From Candidatus Hydrogenedens terephthalaticus JGI OTU-1 (GTDB taxonomy: Bacteria; Hydrogenedentota; Hydrogenedentia; Hydrogenedentales; Hydrogenedentaceae): a stretch of 26,736 bases of DNA. Of this stretch, positions 6,686-15,353 are shown one piece after another. The stretch spans positions 1 through 26,736 of the forward strand of contig AWNW01000039.1 in the NCBI GenBank assembly GCA_000493945.1, written 5' to 3'. The position numbers were made by a program, and so were the translations under genes. How positions within the stretch are numbered: the first letter of the stretch is position 1; each line of letters begins with the position of its first letter. The notes beneath the pieces are model-generated. The model was given only the letters and a program-made list of their open reading frames with translations, was not told the origin of the DNA and did no database searches.

Positions 6686-8894
6686 AAATCGGGAAGGTAT
6701 TCCGGAGTTCTGGAATGCCGTTACGGGAAAAGTAGAAACACTCTGGAATTATTCTATTGAAAACGGTAAAACAAAAGTTGCTGTGGATTTATCTCAGACA
6801 GCGGCACCGCTTGTTAGCGTTCGTAATAAGTCCGAGCAGGATATAGATGAAATAAAATCGGACTTGAAGGTTCTTGCCTGCACAGAGGAACAGGGACAAA
6901 TTCAATTGAGTGCCATGCCTTTCTTTAATCAACTCAATAATCAATCGGTGACCCAAACTGTTTATGTCCGCAAAGGAACGCAGGAATGGAATACCACAGT
7001 TGAAGTGCCACCCACTTTGGAAAAGGTATATGAAGGACCTTTTGCCTTTCAGTTAATTCCTACATGTGATAACAAAGATGGTAGTTTTGCTTATCCTCCA
7101 TACGCGGGACCTATCCCTGTGGAGACACGGGCGTTTAAGGGACAGGAAGAACGGGATACTAATATAGACTGGTTAAATCCAGAATATGATGATTCCGCAT
7201 GGGAGATGATGTTGGCTTCGTTCGGTCCACGGGCACGATGGAAAGGACCTTTATCTTTGCCTGAAAATACAAATGTAGATTCTCTGCAACAAGTATTAGA
7301 CCTCGAAGGAGAATGGAAAAATAGTGAATATTCCCTTAAATTGGGCATCAATGAAGACCCTGTATTTTCCAGTGCTTTGGGTGGGAAAGGACGAATTCCG
7401 GAGGAATTTATTGATTTAGGAAGAGTTGGTAAAGGGAATATTTTCCATATTCAATGTTTTGTAGAATTACCCCCGGAAGGTGTTCCTGCAGACCAGCGGT
7501 TGAATGCAATCTTGCGTGTCGGCGCTACCGCTAAAAAGAAAGTATTTCTTAACAAAATTCCTGTTGCAGGTGAAGGTAGTGGAGATGAACGAGTATTCAA
7601 AGGGAAAGTCCAATTGTCCTATGGTGTTAATGTCGTAGATGTTTTTGTTGAGAGTATTGTAGATGGTCGGTTAAGGTTATATGTTCATTTTATGCCTGAA
7701 AGTGAGGATATTCCGACGCCAGAGTGGATATGGAGTCATACACCCAGCCCGACTGGCAGAACAAAATTTGTGCGGGTCTTTGACATTCCAGCAGAGCTTG
7801 CTTCTGCTAAAATGGTTGTGGCTTTAGGTGATATACACCAAATCTATATAAATGGGCAAAAGATTTCAGACCAGGGAAATTTTGACCCGTATTTTACAAG
7901 TCGTGCGGAACAATATGACATCAAACCCTATTTAAAAGTAGGTGAAAATTGCATAGAGATAATCGCTCGTGATGTTGATGACCAAACAGGACTATTGTTA
8001 GATTCGGATATTCAATTGGTAGATGGAAAAGAAGTTGTTATTGTTTCCGATGCTAATTTCAAATGTATGCCGGAACCTGTACTGGATGGGCAGGCGGTTC
8101 CTGTAAAATTATTACCTCAACCGGCACATGGGTATATGGGAGACCCTGCATTGCTATTAATCAAACAACGTCCACATCCCTTGCCTTTAGCAGGTTGGTT
8201 GCAAAACCAGCCTGAACCGCCGAAACCTTTCAACGAATTGACTTTTTTCCCATCTACAGATTTGCCTGTTCCGTATCGGTTCCGTTTTCTGCTTCCACCG
8301 GGAGCAAAAGCGATGAATTTGAAATGCGTTGGCAAATTAGAAGGCTGGGTAAACGGGACACCCCTATCCGTGGAAGGGAGTGGACCTATTTACAAAATAA
8401 TTTTGCCAGAACCTGAATCTCCACGCAGGGTTGCCTGCTTGCGTATAGAGACAAAACGAGGTTTTGAGAAAGGCGCGGCTATTTTAGAGCCGATTACCTA
8501 CGAAATGGGTGAAGGAAATATCCCGTTAGGTTCGTGGGATGAATTGGGATTTTTGCATTATTGTGGTGGTATGGAATATCGGTTAACTGTTGAAGCATCC
8601 GCAGAGCCTAATCGGAAAGTATATCTCAGTTTGGGGCGTGTTCGTGGGACGGCGGAAGTATTTGTTAACGGAGTATCCTGCGGAACATGTATCTGGCATC
8701 CTTATCTGTTTGATATTACCTCTGCCTTAACTCAACCCACCAACGATGTCCGAATTCGTGTATTCAACACATTAGGACCGCATTTTGCAATTGGTCATCC
8801 CAGTGCACATGTATTTGAAGGACATACAAAATCCGGCATTTTTGGTCCGATTAAAACACTACAAATCCCCGTTGTTAATGTCACCTTACAATAA
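6639..8894 (+). CDS. GH106-like glycoside hydrolase, C-terminal part (split gene)
   Basis: This is the C-terminal continuation of the glycosidase whose N-terminal part is on the minus strand at 1-2552. The first codon in the open frame usable as a start is TTG 6639, but the coding sense begins at 6591. There is no signal peptide and no convincing ribosome site, so independent expression is doubtful. The first 60 residues are the usual barrel-end region (REGIPEFWNAVTGKVETLW). Beta-sandwich sugar-binding-like domains follow: DWLNPEYDDSAW near residue 185; PEWIWSHTPSPTGRTKFVRV to QIYINGQ near 365-480, which resembles the insert in the N-terminal half; and a final EVFVNGVSCGTCIWHPYLFD near 680. 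The last is the classic GH106/GH2 C-terminal module. It is either one part of a gene broken by an inversion or a gene misjoined in assembly. Confidence 0.8.
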   Translation: MYETPSAKCEVLQLTLNREGIPEFWNAVTGKVETLWNYSIENGKTKVAVDLSQTAAPLVSVRNKSEQDIDEIKSDLKVLACTEEQGQIQLSAMPFFNQLNNQSVTQTVYVRKGTQEWNTTVEVPPTLEKVYEGPFAFQLIPTCDNKDGSFAYPPYAGPIPVETRAFKGQEERDTNIDWLNPEYDDSAWEMMLASFGPRARWKGPLSLPENTNVDSLQQVLDLEGEWKNSEYSLKLGINEDPVFSSALGGKGRIPEEFIDLGRVGKGNIFHIQCFVELPPEGVPADQRLNAILRVGATAKKKVFLNKIPVAGEGSGDERVFKGKVQLSYGVNVVDVFVESIVDGRLRLYVHFMPESEDIPTPEWIWSHTPSPTGRTKFVRVFDIPAELASAKMVVALGDIHQIYINGQKISDQGNFDPYFTSRAEQYDIKPYLKVGENCIEIIARDVDDQTGLLLDSDIQLVDGKEVVIVSDANFKCMPEPVLDGQAVPVKLLPQPAHGYMGDPALLLIKQRPHPLPLAGWLQNQPEPPKPFNELTFFPSTDLPVPYRFRFLLPPGAKAMNLKCVGKLEGWVNGTPLSVEGSGPIYKIILPEPESPRRVACLRIETKRGFEKGAAILEPITYEMGEGNIPLGSWDELGFLHYCGGMEYRLTVEASAEPNRKVYLSLGRVRGTAEVFVNGVSCGTCIWHPYLFDITSALTQPTNDVRIRVFNTLGPHFAIGHPSAHVFEGHTKSGIFGPIKTLQIPVVNVTLQ

Positions 8895-8925
8895 GAAATA
8901 TTTCATAACATAAAAATAATTTTCT

Positions 8926-8955
8926 AAGGTATCGAAAGATACTTTATAATATTTT
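8926..8955 (+). terminator. GNRA hairpin after the glycosidase, possible terminator
   Basis: AAGGTATC-GAAA-GATACTTT forms an 8-bp stem (one G-T pair) with a GAAA tetraloop, 31 bases after the stop. It is followed by ATAATATTTTG, a poor T-tract. The same bases contain TATAAT (8945-8950), which could instead serve as the -10 of the downstream methyltransferase gene. Confidence 0.35.
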
Positions 8956-8991
8956 GAATAGATATTATTTTACGATTAAAATGGAATAAGT

Positions 8992-10083
8992 ATGAAACAA
9001 TTAGAGTCATCTGACTATAAAGATAGAAGTTATTTGTCTGCCATAGAATCAGCAAAATATTTGGGAATTTCTGTTCAGGATCTGCATAGCCTTGTTAAGA
9101 AAGGGGTAATATCTGTTCAAGTTTCTGCAAGTGGGCAGATGCGATTCAATTTACTTGAATTGATAAATACAGAAAGGAAATTGAACATTACTTCTTGTAA
9201 AAAAAATGAAGAAGTTCCACAAAAAAATTTTTTTGAAGTAAATGGTACTACACAAAAAATATTTGTTAAAAACTCTGAGAAAATGGAGGATTTGGATAAC
9301 GATAGTATCCATCTGATGATTACCTCGCCCCCATACTTTAATACAAAGATGTATTCCAAAGAACCTATTGATGGGGATTTAGGGAATGTACATGATGTTG
9401 ATGAATGGTTTGAAAAAATAAGTAAAGTTTGGAGTGAAGTATTTCGTGTTTTACAACCAGGCAGAAAAGCGTTTATAAATATTATGAATGTCCCTGTGCG
9501 ACTTAATAATGGGAGTTTTCGAACAATAAATTTAGCAGGAAGGACCATAGATATTTGCGAAAAGATTGGGTTTATATTTAAGAGGGATATTATCTGGCAT
9601 AAAACGAATGGGGTAAAAGCACATTTCGGCACATATCCATATCCCGGGGGGATTTTGATTAATAATATGCATGAATTTATCCTGGAATTCGAGAAACCTG
9701 AAAGAAAAGGTTTTAATAAGTATGCCCATTTGACGAAAGAGATAAAAGAAAAATCCAAGTTGGACAAAGAATTCTGGGTATCTATAAAAAAGAGTGATGT
9801 ATGGGTTATGAAACCACAGGGAAGTGGGGATAAAAGAAATCATGTAGCACCTTTCCCTTTAGAATTACCTTATCGTTTAATTCGGGCTTATAGTTTCATC
9901 GGTGAAACTGTTTTAGACCCATTTGTAGGTTCAGGGACGACACTATTAGCATCTGCCGAATTAAAAAGAAATGGAGTAGGTTATGAAATCAATCCCAATA
10001 TTGCACAAGAGGCAATAAATATGTTTAATAAGAATTTAGTTGATTTTTCGAAAACATATAGTTTTGTAAAAAGTGTTTGTTAA
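8992..10083 (+). CDS. HTH-fused beta-class DNA methyltransferase (orphan)
   Basis: Site-specific DNA methyltransferase acting on an exocyclic amino group (N4-cytosine or N6-adenine). The motif order is the beta class: catalytic SPPY at residues 112-115 comes first and the AdoMet-binding FVGSGTT at 311-317 comes near the C-terminus, followed by GVGYEINPN. Residues 14-60 (SAIESAKYLGISVQDLHSLV and on) look like a MerR/excisionase-type helix-turn-helix, so DNA binding is probably split between this domain and the central target-recognition region. No restriction gene is adjacent; the next gene starts 24 bases downstream and encodes a ComEA-like protein. It is probably a solitary methyltransferase with an epigenetic or regulatory role, but a distant nuclease partner cannot be excluded. 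SPPY is more often, but not only, seen in m4C enzymes. Confidence 0.87.
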   Translation: MKQLESSDYKDRSYLSAIESAKYLGISVQDLHSLVKKGVISVQVSASGQMRFNLLELINTERKLNITSCKKNEEVPQKNFFEVNGTTQKIFVKNSEKMEDLDNDSIHLMITSPPYFNTKMYSKEPIDGDLGNVHDVDEWFEKISKVWSEVFRVLQPGRKAFINIMNVPVRLNNGSFRTINLAGRTIDICEKIGFIFKRDIIWHKTNGVKAHFGTYPYPGGILINNMHEFILEFEKPERKGFNKYAHLTKEIKEKSKLDKEFWVSIKKSDVWVMKPQGSGDKRNHVAPFPLELPYRLIRAYSFIGETVLDPFVGSGTTLLASAELKRNGVGYEINPNIAQEAINMFNKNLVDFSKTYSFVKSVC

Positions 10084-10107
10084 TATTTTTGATAAGGGGC
10101 AATATAT

Positions 10108-10998
10108 ATGCGGGTGGTTTTGAGTGATAAAGAGTGGTATTACGGAAGGTATGTTTTTGTAGGGATTGTTGCTTTGATTGCGGTATGTGGCGGGGCAGGT
10201 ATTTATTATCATGAAAATAGAACAAAGGATACATCTCAAGCGGATAATGTAGTTATTCAAACCAAAGCAGTTCCGCCTGCAAGCAAGATGAACATACCCA
10301 ATGAAGAAAAGAAGGAAACGGAGAAGAAAGAGAAAGGAATTCCTGTTAATGTCCGATTGGAAGATAGTTTGAAAGATGTAACACCGGAGACAAATACGGC
10401 ATCCCCTCAAACACAGGATAAGCCTCACATGATTGCTGTGGGTATTCAAGGGGCGATACAAAAGCCAGGTTTGTATTGGCTTGAAGAAGGGACCCGATTA
10501 CAGGAATTGATAGATAAAGCCGGTGGACCTTTAAATAATGCGGAACTACGATATATGAATATTGCAGCGGTATTGATGGATGGTACAACAGTTGTTATAC
10601 CGGAAAAGCAAAAAGTTGAATTTAATGGACAACGACTTTCTGCTCGTGGCTCATCTCAACCAACGCCTTCTATCCTGTCTGCAGGTAATGCTTATACAGC
10701 AAATCCCAGCAACACAAATACGACGCAAACTGCTTCTGCTTCGTCTATGCCACTTCCTAATTCGAACCGTAAAGAAAATTCGATTTCGACAAATACAGGT
10801 GGTTTGATTGACATCAATCATGCAAGCCAGAAAGAATTAGAAACATTGCCGGGTATCGGTCCTGTTCTGGCGCAATCCATTATTTCCTATCGCGAAAAAC
10901 AACCTTTTCAGAGTGTTGACGAATTAATGCAGGTATCCGGGATAGGACCCAAACGATTCGAAAAAATTCGTGACCTTGTTACTGTAACACCTCCATAG
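10108..10998 (+). CDS. comEA: ComEA-like membrane-anchored DNA-binding protein (SLBB-HhH)
   Basis: Probable DNA receptor of the uptake (competence) machinery, anchored in the inner membrane and facing outward. The layout is that of ComEA. A short cytoplasmic N-terminus is followed by a membrane helix at about residues 14-34 (VFVGIVALIAVCGGAGIYY) and a charged linker. An SLBB domain follows at about 108-170 (VGIQGAIQKPGLYWLEEG to AAVLMDGTTVVIPE), then a Ser/Thr/Asn-rich spacer. Tandem helix-hairpin-helix motifs end the protein at about 232-293 (INHASQKELETLPGIGPVLA, VSGIGPKRFEKI). At 296 residues it is longer than typical ComEA because of the linkers. AAGGGG precedes the ATG. It follows the methyltransferase by 24 bases, so cotranscription is likely. 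No other competence genes are in the window. Confidence 0.82.
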   Translation: MRVVLSDKEWYYGRYVFVGIVALIAVCGGAGIYYHENRTKDTSQADNVVIQTKAVPPASKMNIPNEEKKETEKKEKGIPVNVRLEDSLKDVTPETNTASPQTQDKPHMIAVGIQGAIQKPGLYWLEEGTRLQELIDKAGGPLNNAELRYMNIAAVLMDGTTVVIPEKQKVEFNGQRLSARGSSQPTPSILSAGNAYTANPSNTNTTQTASASSMPLPNSNRKENSISTNTGGLIDINHASQKELETLPGIGPVLAQSIISYREKQPFQSVDELMQVSGIGPKRFEKIRDLVTVTPP

Positions 10999-11002
10999 AT
11001 AG

Positions 11003-11062
11003 ATGGGTTGCAAGGACAATTAGAGAAATATAACATTATTTATTTAGTGTTACGAAACCCAT
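11003..11062 (+). other. nested inverted repeats in the spacer before the GT2-GtrA gene
   Basis: An outer 7-bp stem ATGGGTT (11003-11009) / AACCCAT (11056-11062) encloses an inner TAACA (11031-11035) / TGTTA (11048-11052). The pair could form a two-storey RNA or DNA structure just after the ComEA-like gene. No T-run follows. It is not recognised as a known riboswitch. Confidence 0.3.
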
Positions 11063-11144
11063 GTCTATATGAACATATCCTTAAAAGTGTGTTAAAGTAT
11101 AAATAAATATTTAAGACCCTCTAAATGGTATAGAAACGATTTCC

Positions 11145-12230
11145 ATGCAAATGATGCAAAGTATATCTGTAGTTGTTCCCACATACAAAGAACGCGATAA
11201 TCTACCGGAACTTATTAACCGTATTCAGAAAGTTAGAGAGGACCATCACTTAAACCTTGAATTAATTATTGTTGATGATAATAGTAAGGACGGTAGTGAG
11301 GAGTATGTTCAATCGTTGGGACTTCCCTGGTGTCGTATTCTTGTGCGTCGTGATGAAAAGGGACTTAGTTCGGCTGTGCTAAAAGGTTTTACCGAAGCAC
11401 AAGGGGATATTTTTGTGGTAATGGATGCTGATTTAAGCCATCCCCCGGAGAAGATACCGGAGTTAATCGAGCAAATTCAGACAGGTGCCGATATGGTTAT
11501 GGGGTCGCGGTATGTTCCCGGCGGGAAAACAGATGAGGAATGGGGTATCTTTCGATGGTTGAACAGTAAAATAGCCACATTATTAGCACGACCGTTAACC
11601 TCTGTAAAAGACCCGATGAGCGGTTTTTTTGCTCTACCCAGAAGGATATATGAAAAATCGGCTCCCTTAAATCCCACAGGATATAAAATTGCATTAGAAT
11701 TATTGGTGAAATGTCCTGTGGAGAAAGTAGTGGAGATACCTATTTATTTTTCACAACGAGCCAAAGGAAAAAGTAAACTTTCGATTAAGGAGCAGTTCAA
11801 ATATCTGGTACACCTACGAAGGTTGTATTCTTTTAAGTATGAAAATCTAACTTATTTCTTACATTTTTCTATTATAGGTTTTTCGGGGACAATAGTAAAC
11901 CTGCTGGCATTGACTATACTTGTCTTTTTTGGAATTCCGGTTCGTCTTTCTGTGGCAATATCTATCATCATTGCGATGCTTTCCAATTTTGTATTAAATC
12001 GCAGGTTTACATTTCCCCATGCGGTAGAAAGTCATTGGTTTCCTCAATTAATAGGTTTTATGAGTGCTTGTTCTATCGGCGCTGTGATAAACTACATAAC
12101 GGTTCTTATACTTTTATATATCTTCCCTCTATTAGAAAACATACCCCAAATACCGGCTCTTGTGGGTATCCTTGCCGGTTTGATTTTCAATTTTATCCTC
12201 AGTAAGAATTTTGTTTTTCGTAAGAAGTAA
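11145..12230 (+). CDS. polyprenol-phosphate sugar synthase (GT2) fused to GtrA domain
   Basis: Probable dolichol-phosphate-mannose-synthase-like enzyme that loads a sugar from a nucleotide donor onto a polyprenyl phosphate at the inner membrane. The GT2 domain spans about residues 5-230: VVVPTYKERDNL, IIVDDNSKDGS, the metal-binding VVMDADLSHPPEKI (DAD at 94-96), GSRYVPGG and DPMSGFFALPR. The basic SQRAKGKSKL block lies near 205-216. From about residue 235 to 361 there is a four-helix GtrA-like membrane domain (FLHFSIIGFSGTIVNLLAL; NRRFTF; LAGLIFNFILSKNFVFR), a family linked to moving lipid-linked sugars across the membrane. No clear Shine-Dalgarno precedes ATG 11145, and the internal ATGs at 11151 and 11154 are alternatives. 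It is convergent with the TPR gene. Confidence 0.88.
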   Translation: MQMMQSISVVVPTYKERDNLPELINRIQKVREDHHLNLELIIVDDNSKDGSEEYVQSLGLPWCRILVRRDEKGLSSAVLKGFTEAQGDIFVVMDADLSHPPEKIPELIEQIQTGADMVMGSRYVPGGKTDEEWGIFRWLNSKIATLLARPLTSVKDPMSGFFALPRRIYEKSAPLNPTGYKIALELLVKCPVEKVVEIPIYFSQRAKGKSKLSIKEQFKYLVHLRRLYSFKYENLTYFLHFSIIGFSGTIVNLLALTILVFFGIPVRLSVAISIIIAMLSNFVLNRRFTFPHAVESHWFPQLIGFMSACSIGAVINYITVLILLYIFPLLENIPQIPALVGILAGLIFNFILSKNFVFRKK

Positions 12231-12243
12231 GGCGGGAAATAAG

Positions 12244-12279
12244 TCGGACACATCAGACCTATCCAACGCATCCGATACT
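12244..12279 (+). repeat. degenerate 9-bp-period repeat between convergent genes
   Basis: Four successive 9-base units can be read: TCGGACACA, TCAGACCTA, TCCAACGCA and TCCGATACT. They fill most of the 51-base gap between the convergent GT2-GtrA and TPR genes. The period matches the TGGGAC arrays elsewhere in the window, but the consensus differs (TCNGAC). Confidence 0.45.
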
Positions 12280-12281
12280 CA

Positions 12282-13610
12282 TTATTTCTGTTTTACCGGG
12301 GGATTGATATTCATCTGTCGTTCAATGCGGTTGATAGCATGTTGTGCTTGACGAACCTGTGATGGGTCTTTGCTGTTTTGCGCAATATATTGATACATTT
12401 GTAAAGCACTGTTTACATCACCTTGTCTATGATAAGTTTGAGCAAGTAATAACTGGGCAGTAGTATTATTGGGTTGGAGTTGAAGAACTTGTTGATACTG
12501 TGCCTCTGCTTCGGAAAACATTCCCATACGGCTATATAAACTACCTAAAGCCACATAAGAACTAACATTCCCCGGTGCCAATTGTATTGCGGTTTGATAC
12601 TGATTGATAGCGGAATTATAGTCATTACTCCGCCGATAATAATCAGCAAGGGCTAATCGAGCGTCCGGCGAATTTGGGTCGGTATTTACCCAACTTGTCA
12701 ATGCCTGCCCTTCTTCTTCTTTCATTCCCATCTGGCGATATATACCGGAAGCCATTGCATAGGTGGAGGGTTTTTCTCCATTCATCTGTGTAAATTGTTG
12801 CAATTCACGGTATGCAAGGTCGTAATTCCCTTGCCTGCGATAAGTATCCGCAAGGAAATAGTGCGGTGTCGGGTCATTAGGATTGTTGCTCATCCACCGC
12901 TTATATACATCTACTTCACCTTGGTAGTCTCCTGTTTTCTTATACAAATTTGCCATAGACCGTAGGACATCTCTTGAATTAGGGTCTAACTCTAAACTTT
13001 TTTGCAAAAGTTCCGAAGCCTTATTATAATCCCCCTGGTCTAATGCTTGTTTTGCTTCATTTAGTAGCGATTTTACTTGAGCCTGAATTTGTTGATTTTC
13101 ATTATCCGTGTCTTTTCTTCGTGCTTTGTCCGATTTGTCTTTATTCTTCCCTTTCCCAAAGGCAATATCATCATTCTCATTAGAATTGCTTTGAGAAGAA
13201 CCTGCTCCACCGGTCTTGTTTCCATCTTTTAGGTTGCTACCTTTGGCATTATTTTTCCCATCAACTGTATTGTCTGTATTTTTTGATACAGACTTCATCA
13301 TATCTTCTAAAGCATTTTCTACCGATTTTTCCCGTAGATTTTCAGAGATCTTGTCGTAGTCCAAGGTGGGGTCATTTCCCTCATCGGGATTATTAGTTCT
13401 GGCTGCATCAAAATTTTTACTTTCAGAGGAGGCAGAAAAAGAGTCCGATGGTAAATTATTTTTATTGTTTTCGGGGAAGGTTCCCTTTATCGGTTTTACA
13501 TTTGCTATTTCATCCGGGGAAACAGTCCCGTTCCATCTCAATAATAATACGGCAGAGATGACGCAGACAGGTATCAATACCAACAAAAGGATATTTTGTA
13601 TCTTCATCAT
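12282..13610 (-). CDS. membrane-anchored TPR-repeat protein
   Basis: Scaffold-type protein of unknown partner. The N-terminus has a single membrane anchor or uncleaved signal (ILLLVLIPVCVISAVLLLRW, residues 7-26). Residues about 30-175 form a low-complexity linker rich in Asn, Asp, Lys and Ser (NSNENDDIAFGKGKNKDKSD). The C-terminal 260 residues are consecutive tetratricopeptide repeats, for example ALDQGDYNKASELLQKSLEL, YKKTGDYQGEVDVYKRWM, YRRQGNYDLAYRELQQFTQM and YSRMGMFSEAEAQYQQVLQL. At least six or seven units can be counted. It probably faces the periplasm, given the anchor and the polar linker. It is preceded on the same strand by the SGNH esterase (gap 49 bases), so both may be cotranscribed. 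Confidence 0.85.
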   Translation of the reverse strand: MMKIQNILLLVLIPVCVISAVLLLRWNGTVSPDEIANVKPIKGTFPENNKNNLPSDSFSASSESKNFDAARTNNPDEGNDPTLDYDKISENLREKSVENALEDMMKSVSKNTDNTVDGKNNAKGSNLKDGNKTGGAGSSQSNSNENDDIAFGKGKNKDKSDKARRKDTDNENQQIQAQVKSLLNEAKQALDQGDYNKASELLQKSLELDPNSRDVLRSMANLYKKTGDYQGEVDVYKRWMSNNPNDPTPHYFLADTYRRQGNYDLAYRELQQFTQMNGEKPSTYAMASGIYRQMGMKEEEGQALTSWVNTDPNSPDARLALADYYRRSNDYNSAINQYQTAIQLAPGNVSSYVALGSLYSRMGMFSEAEAQYQQVLQLQPNNTTAQLLLAQTYHRQGDVNSALQMYQYIAQNSKDPSQVRQAQHAINRIERQMNINPPVKQK

Positions 13611-13659
13611 GTTTACCTGAAATTCATTTGTATATTTTTAACAATCACCATCCAGTTTA

Positions 13660-15150
13660 TTACGGTATTGGAATGGGACCAAACACAGGCACTGCCATGT
13701 TGGCTTCATCCACGATATTACAATACGGGTCGAAGCCCCGTCCATACCATAAGAACGCTTGTTCGGGCATTTTTGTTATCCATAATATGACGGCATTGGG
13801 TTCGTTTTCGGGGAATGTAATCTTATAAATACAGGGCAAAATCGGGGCATCTTCTGCCGTGCTGATGGAGAAACCGAAAGGACGACCAGCAGACTTAAGT
13901 TTTCCATTAACACCGGAGAATGTAACCTTTACCTGAGGTCCGTAAGGGGAAGATAATCTTTCTACTTTTTCAACACGCGGTCCTGCTGAGATCTTTCCAC
14001 CAAACATGTCGCGTTCAACAAGATTTGCTAACCGATACCCTAAAATTTTTAATCCTTCTGTCCCCGCGTGAATAAGGTCATCCAGGGCTAAATCTATTGC
14101 AGGAACCATTCCGCCGGGAGCCAATTCCTTTTCCAATTCCAATTGATCATTTTGCAGTTTGTTCCAATAGGTAGCGTCAGGATTCTCAAGAACAAATCTA
14201 CCGATTTGCACATAATAGAATGGAAGCTGCGGATTAGCAAAATCTTTGCGGAAAGATTCTACTAATTTCCGCATCCGTTCTTTATATAATGGCTGTGGGT
14301 CTTTGCTGGCATCCGATTCTCCCTGATACCACAAAACGCCACGGACTTTCCCACCAGCAGATTGAACTTGTTTATACATTGACCCATACAACGATTCTCC
14401 CCCCTGGTCTTTAAGAGAAGGGTCCCACTGTGTCATAGATGTTCCACCATGAGCGGACGCAATTAAACCTACAGGTCTGCCTGTCCTTTTTACCATTTCG
14501 ACAGCAAAGGGCAATCCCAATCCGGCACCTTTATTTGCATTCATCCCTTCCTTTATTTTCTGGGCTCTTTCCTCTTCTGATTTTAACACTCTACTATAAT
14601 GAACAGGGTCAGGGGATTCTTGCAATAAATGAATGGGCTCTTTAGCAATACGCCATTGGTAACTCATCGAATACAAATGCACTAATGGATGGGGTTCAGT
14701 CACATTTTCCATATTGCCTACCCCATACATATTTGACTGCCCTGCTAAAATCCATACATCACCAACCAGAACATCATGGATAGAAACACCTTCTCTCACT
14801 TCACCGGAGGTATCTTTTATTTGAAATTCAATTGTGTATGGACCCCCTAAGGGGATATCCGTTAGCGTTGCTTTCCATTGGCTATTCTGAGCAGAGCCGA
14901 CCTCTTTCCACGGGGCTATTTCGTATGCCAACCCTACGACACGCATTTCTACTTTTCCATCGTTGGAACAGGTGCCACTCACCTCCAAAGGAAAGTTCTT
15001 ATCCTCCGCATTTGCCTGTAATACCTGATAATTCACCAGGCCATTGTTTACCGTTAACGAAAATGAGGAGAAACATAGCATAGCAAAGAGAATGACAAAC
15101 ATTGAAATACTTGCAACATATCTTTTTTGATTAAAGAAAAAAATATTCAT
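13660..15150 (-). CDS. secreted sialate O-acetylesterase-type SGNH esterase
   Basis: Probable extracytoplasmic carbohydrate O-acetylesterase of the SASA type (sialate 9-O-acetylesterase-related). I set the start at ATG 15150 rather than the longer frame from 15207. CAGGAG precedes 15150 at workable spacing, and the protein then begins with a clean signal peptide (MNIFFFNQKRYVASISMFVI, then a hydrophobic stretch to about residue 30), giving 496 residues. The nucleophile motif is VWILAGQSNMYGVG, with Ser139. Block VRGVLWYQGESDASK follows, and DLIHAGTEG supplies the Asp-His pair. A beta-sandwich-like N-terminal part (residues 40-125) precedes the catalytic domain, as in several SASA proteins. 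Its actual substrate may be acetylated xylan or another glycan rather than sialate. It is divergent from larB. Confidence 0.87.
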   Translation of the reverse strand: MNIFFFNQKRYVASISMFVILFAMLCFSSFSLTVNNGLVNYQVLQANAEDKNFPLEVSGTCSNDGKVEMRVVGLAYEIAPWKEVGSAQNSQWKATLTDIPLGGPYTIEFQIKDTSGEVREGVSIHDVLVGDVWILAGQSNMYGVGNMENVTEPHPLVHLYSMSYQWRIAKEPIHLLQESPDPVHYSRVLKSEEERAQKIKEGMNANKGAGLGLPFAVEMVKRTGRPVGLIASAHGGTSMTQWDPSLKDQGGESLYGSMYKQVQSAGGKVRGVLWYQGESDASKDPQPLYKERMRKLVESFRKDFANPQLPFYYVQIGRFVLENPDATYWNKLQNDQLELEKELAPGGMVPAIDLALDDLIHAGTEGLKILGYRLANLVERDMFGGKISAGPRVEKVERLSSPYGPQVKVTFSGVNGKLKSAGRPFGFSISTAEDAPILPCIYKITFPENEPNAVILWITKMPEQAFLWYGRGFDPYCNIVDEANMAVPVFGPIPIP

Positions 15151-15217
15151 AGGACATAGCTCCTGAGTAAATTTATTGATTATTTGTTTAAACACCGAAA
15201 CGCACAAAAAGTTCGTC

Positions 15218-15231
15218 TGCTATTTATAGCA
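15218..15231. promoter_or_regulatory. palindrome in the esterase/larB divergent spacer
   Basis: TGCTAT-TT-ATAGCA is a near-perfect 14-base palindrome. It lies 68 bases upstream of the esterase ATG and about 120 bases upstream of the larB ATG. The position suits an operator for either gene, but no regulator gene is nearby. Confidence 0.25.
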
Positions 15232-15353
15232 TATATTATGTGTAAATACAAATAGAAAAATACATTATGCAAAGAGAAGCAGGAATTTGGTATTCTTAAA
15301 TTTTGTTAAACATAGTTAAAATTTTTGTGAAGATGAAGGATACAGGGAACAAA

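Noticed and set aside
9117..9767. 216-codon open frame on the minus strand
   Set aside because: It lies wholly antisense to the methyltransferase gene, which has all catalytic motifs. The antisense product shows no recognisable domain and no ribosome site.
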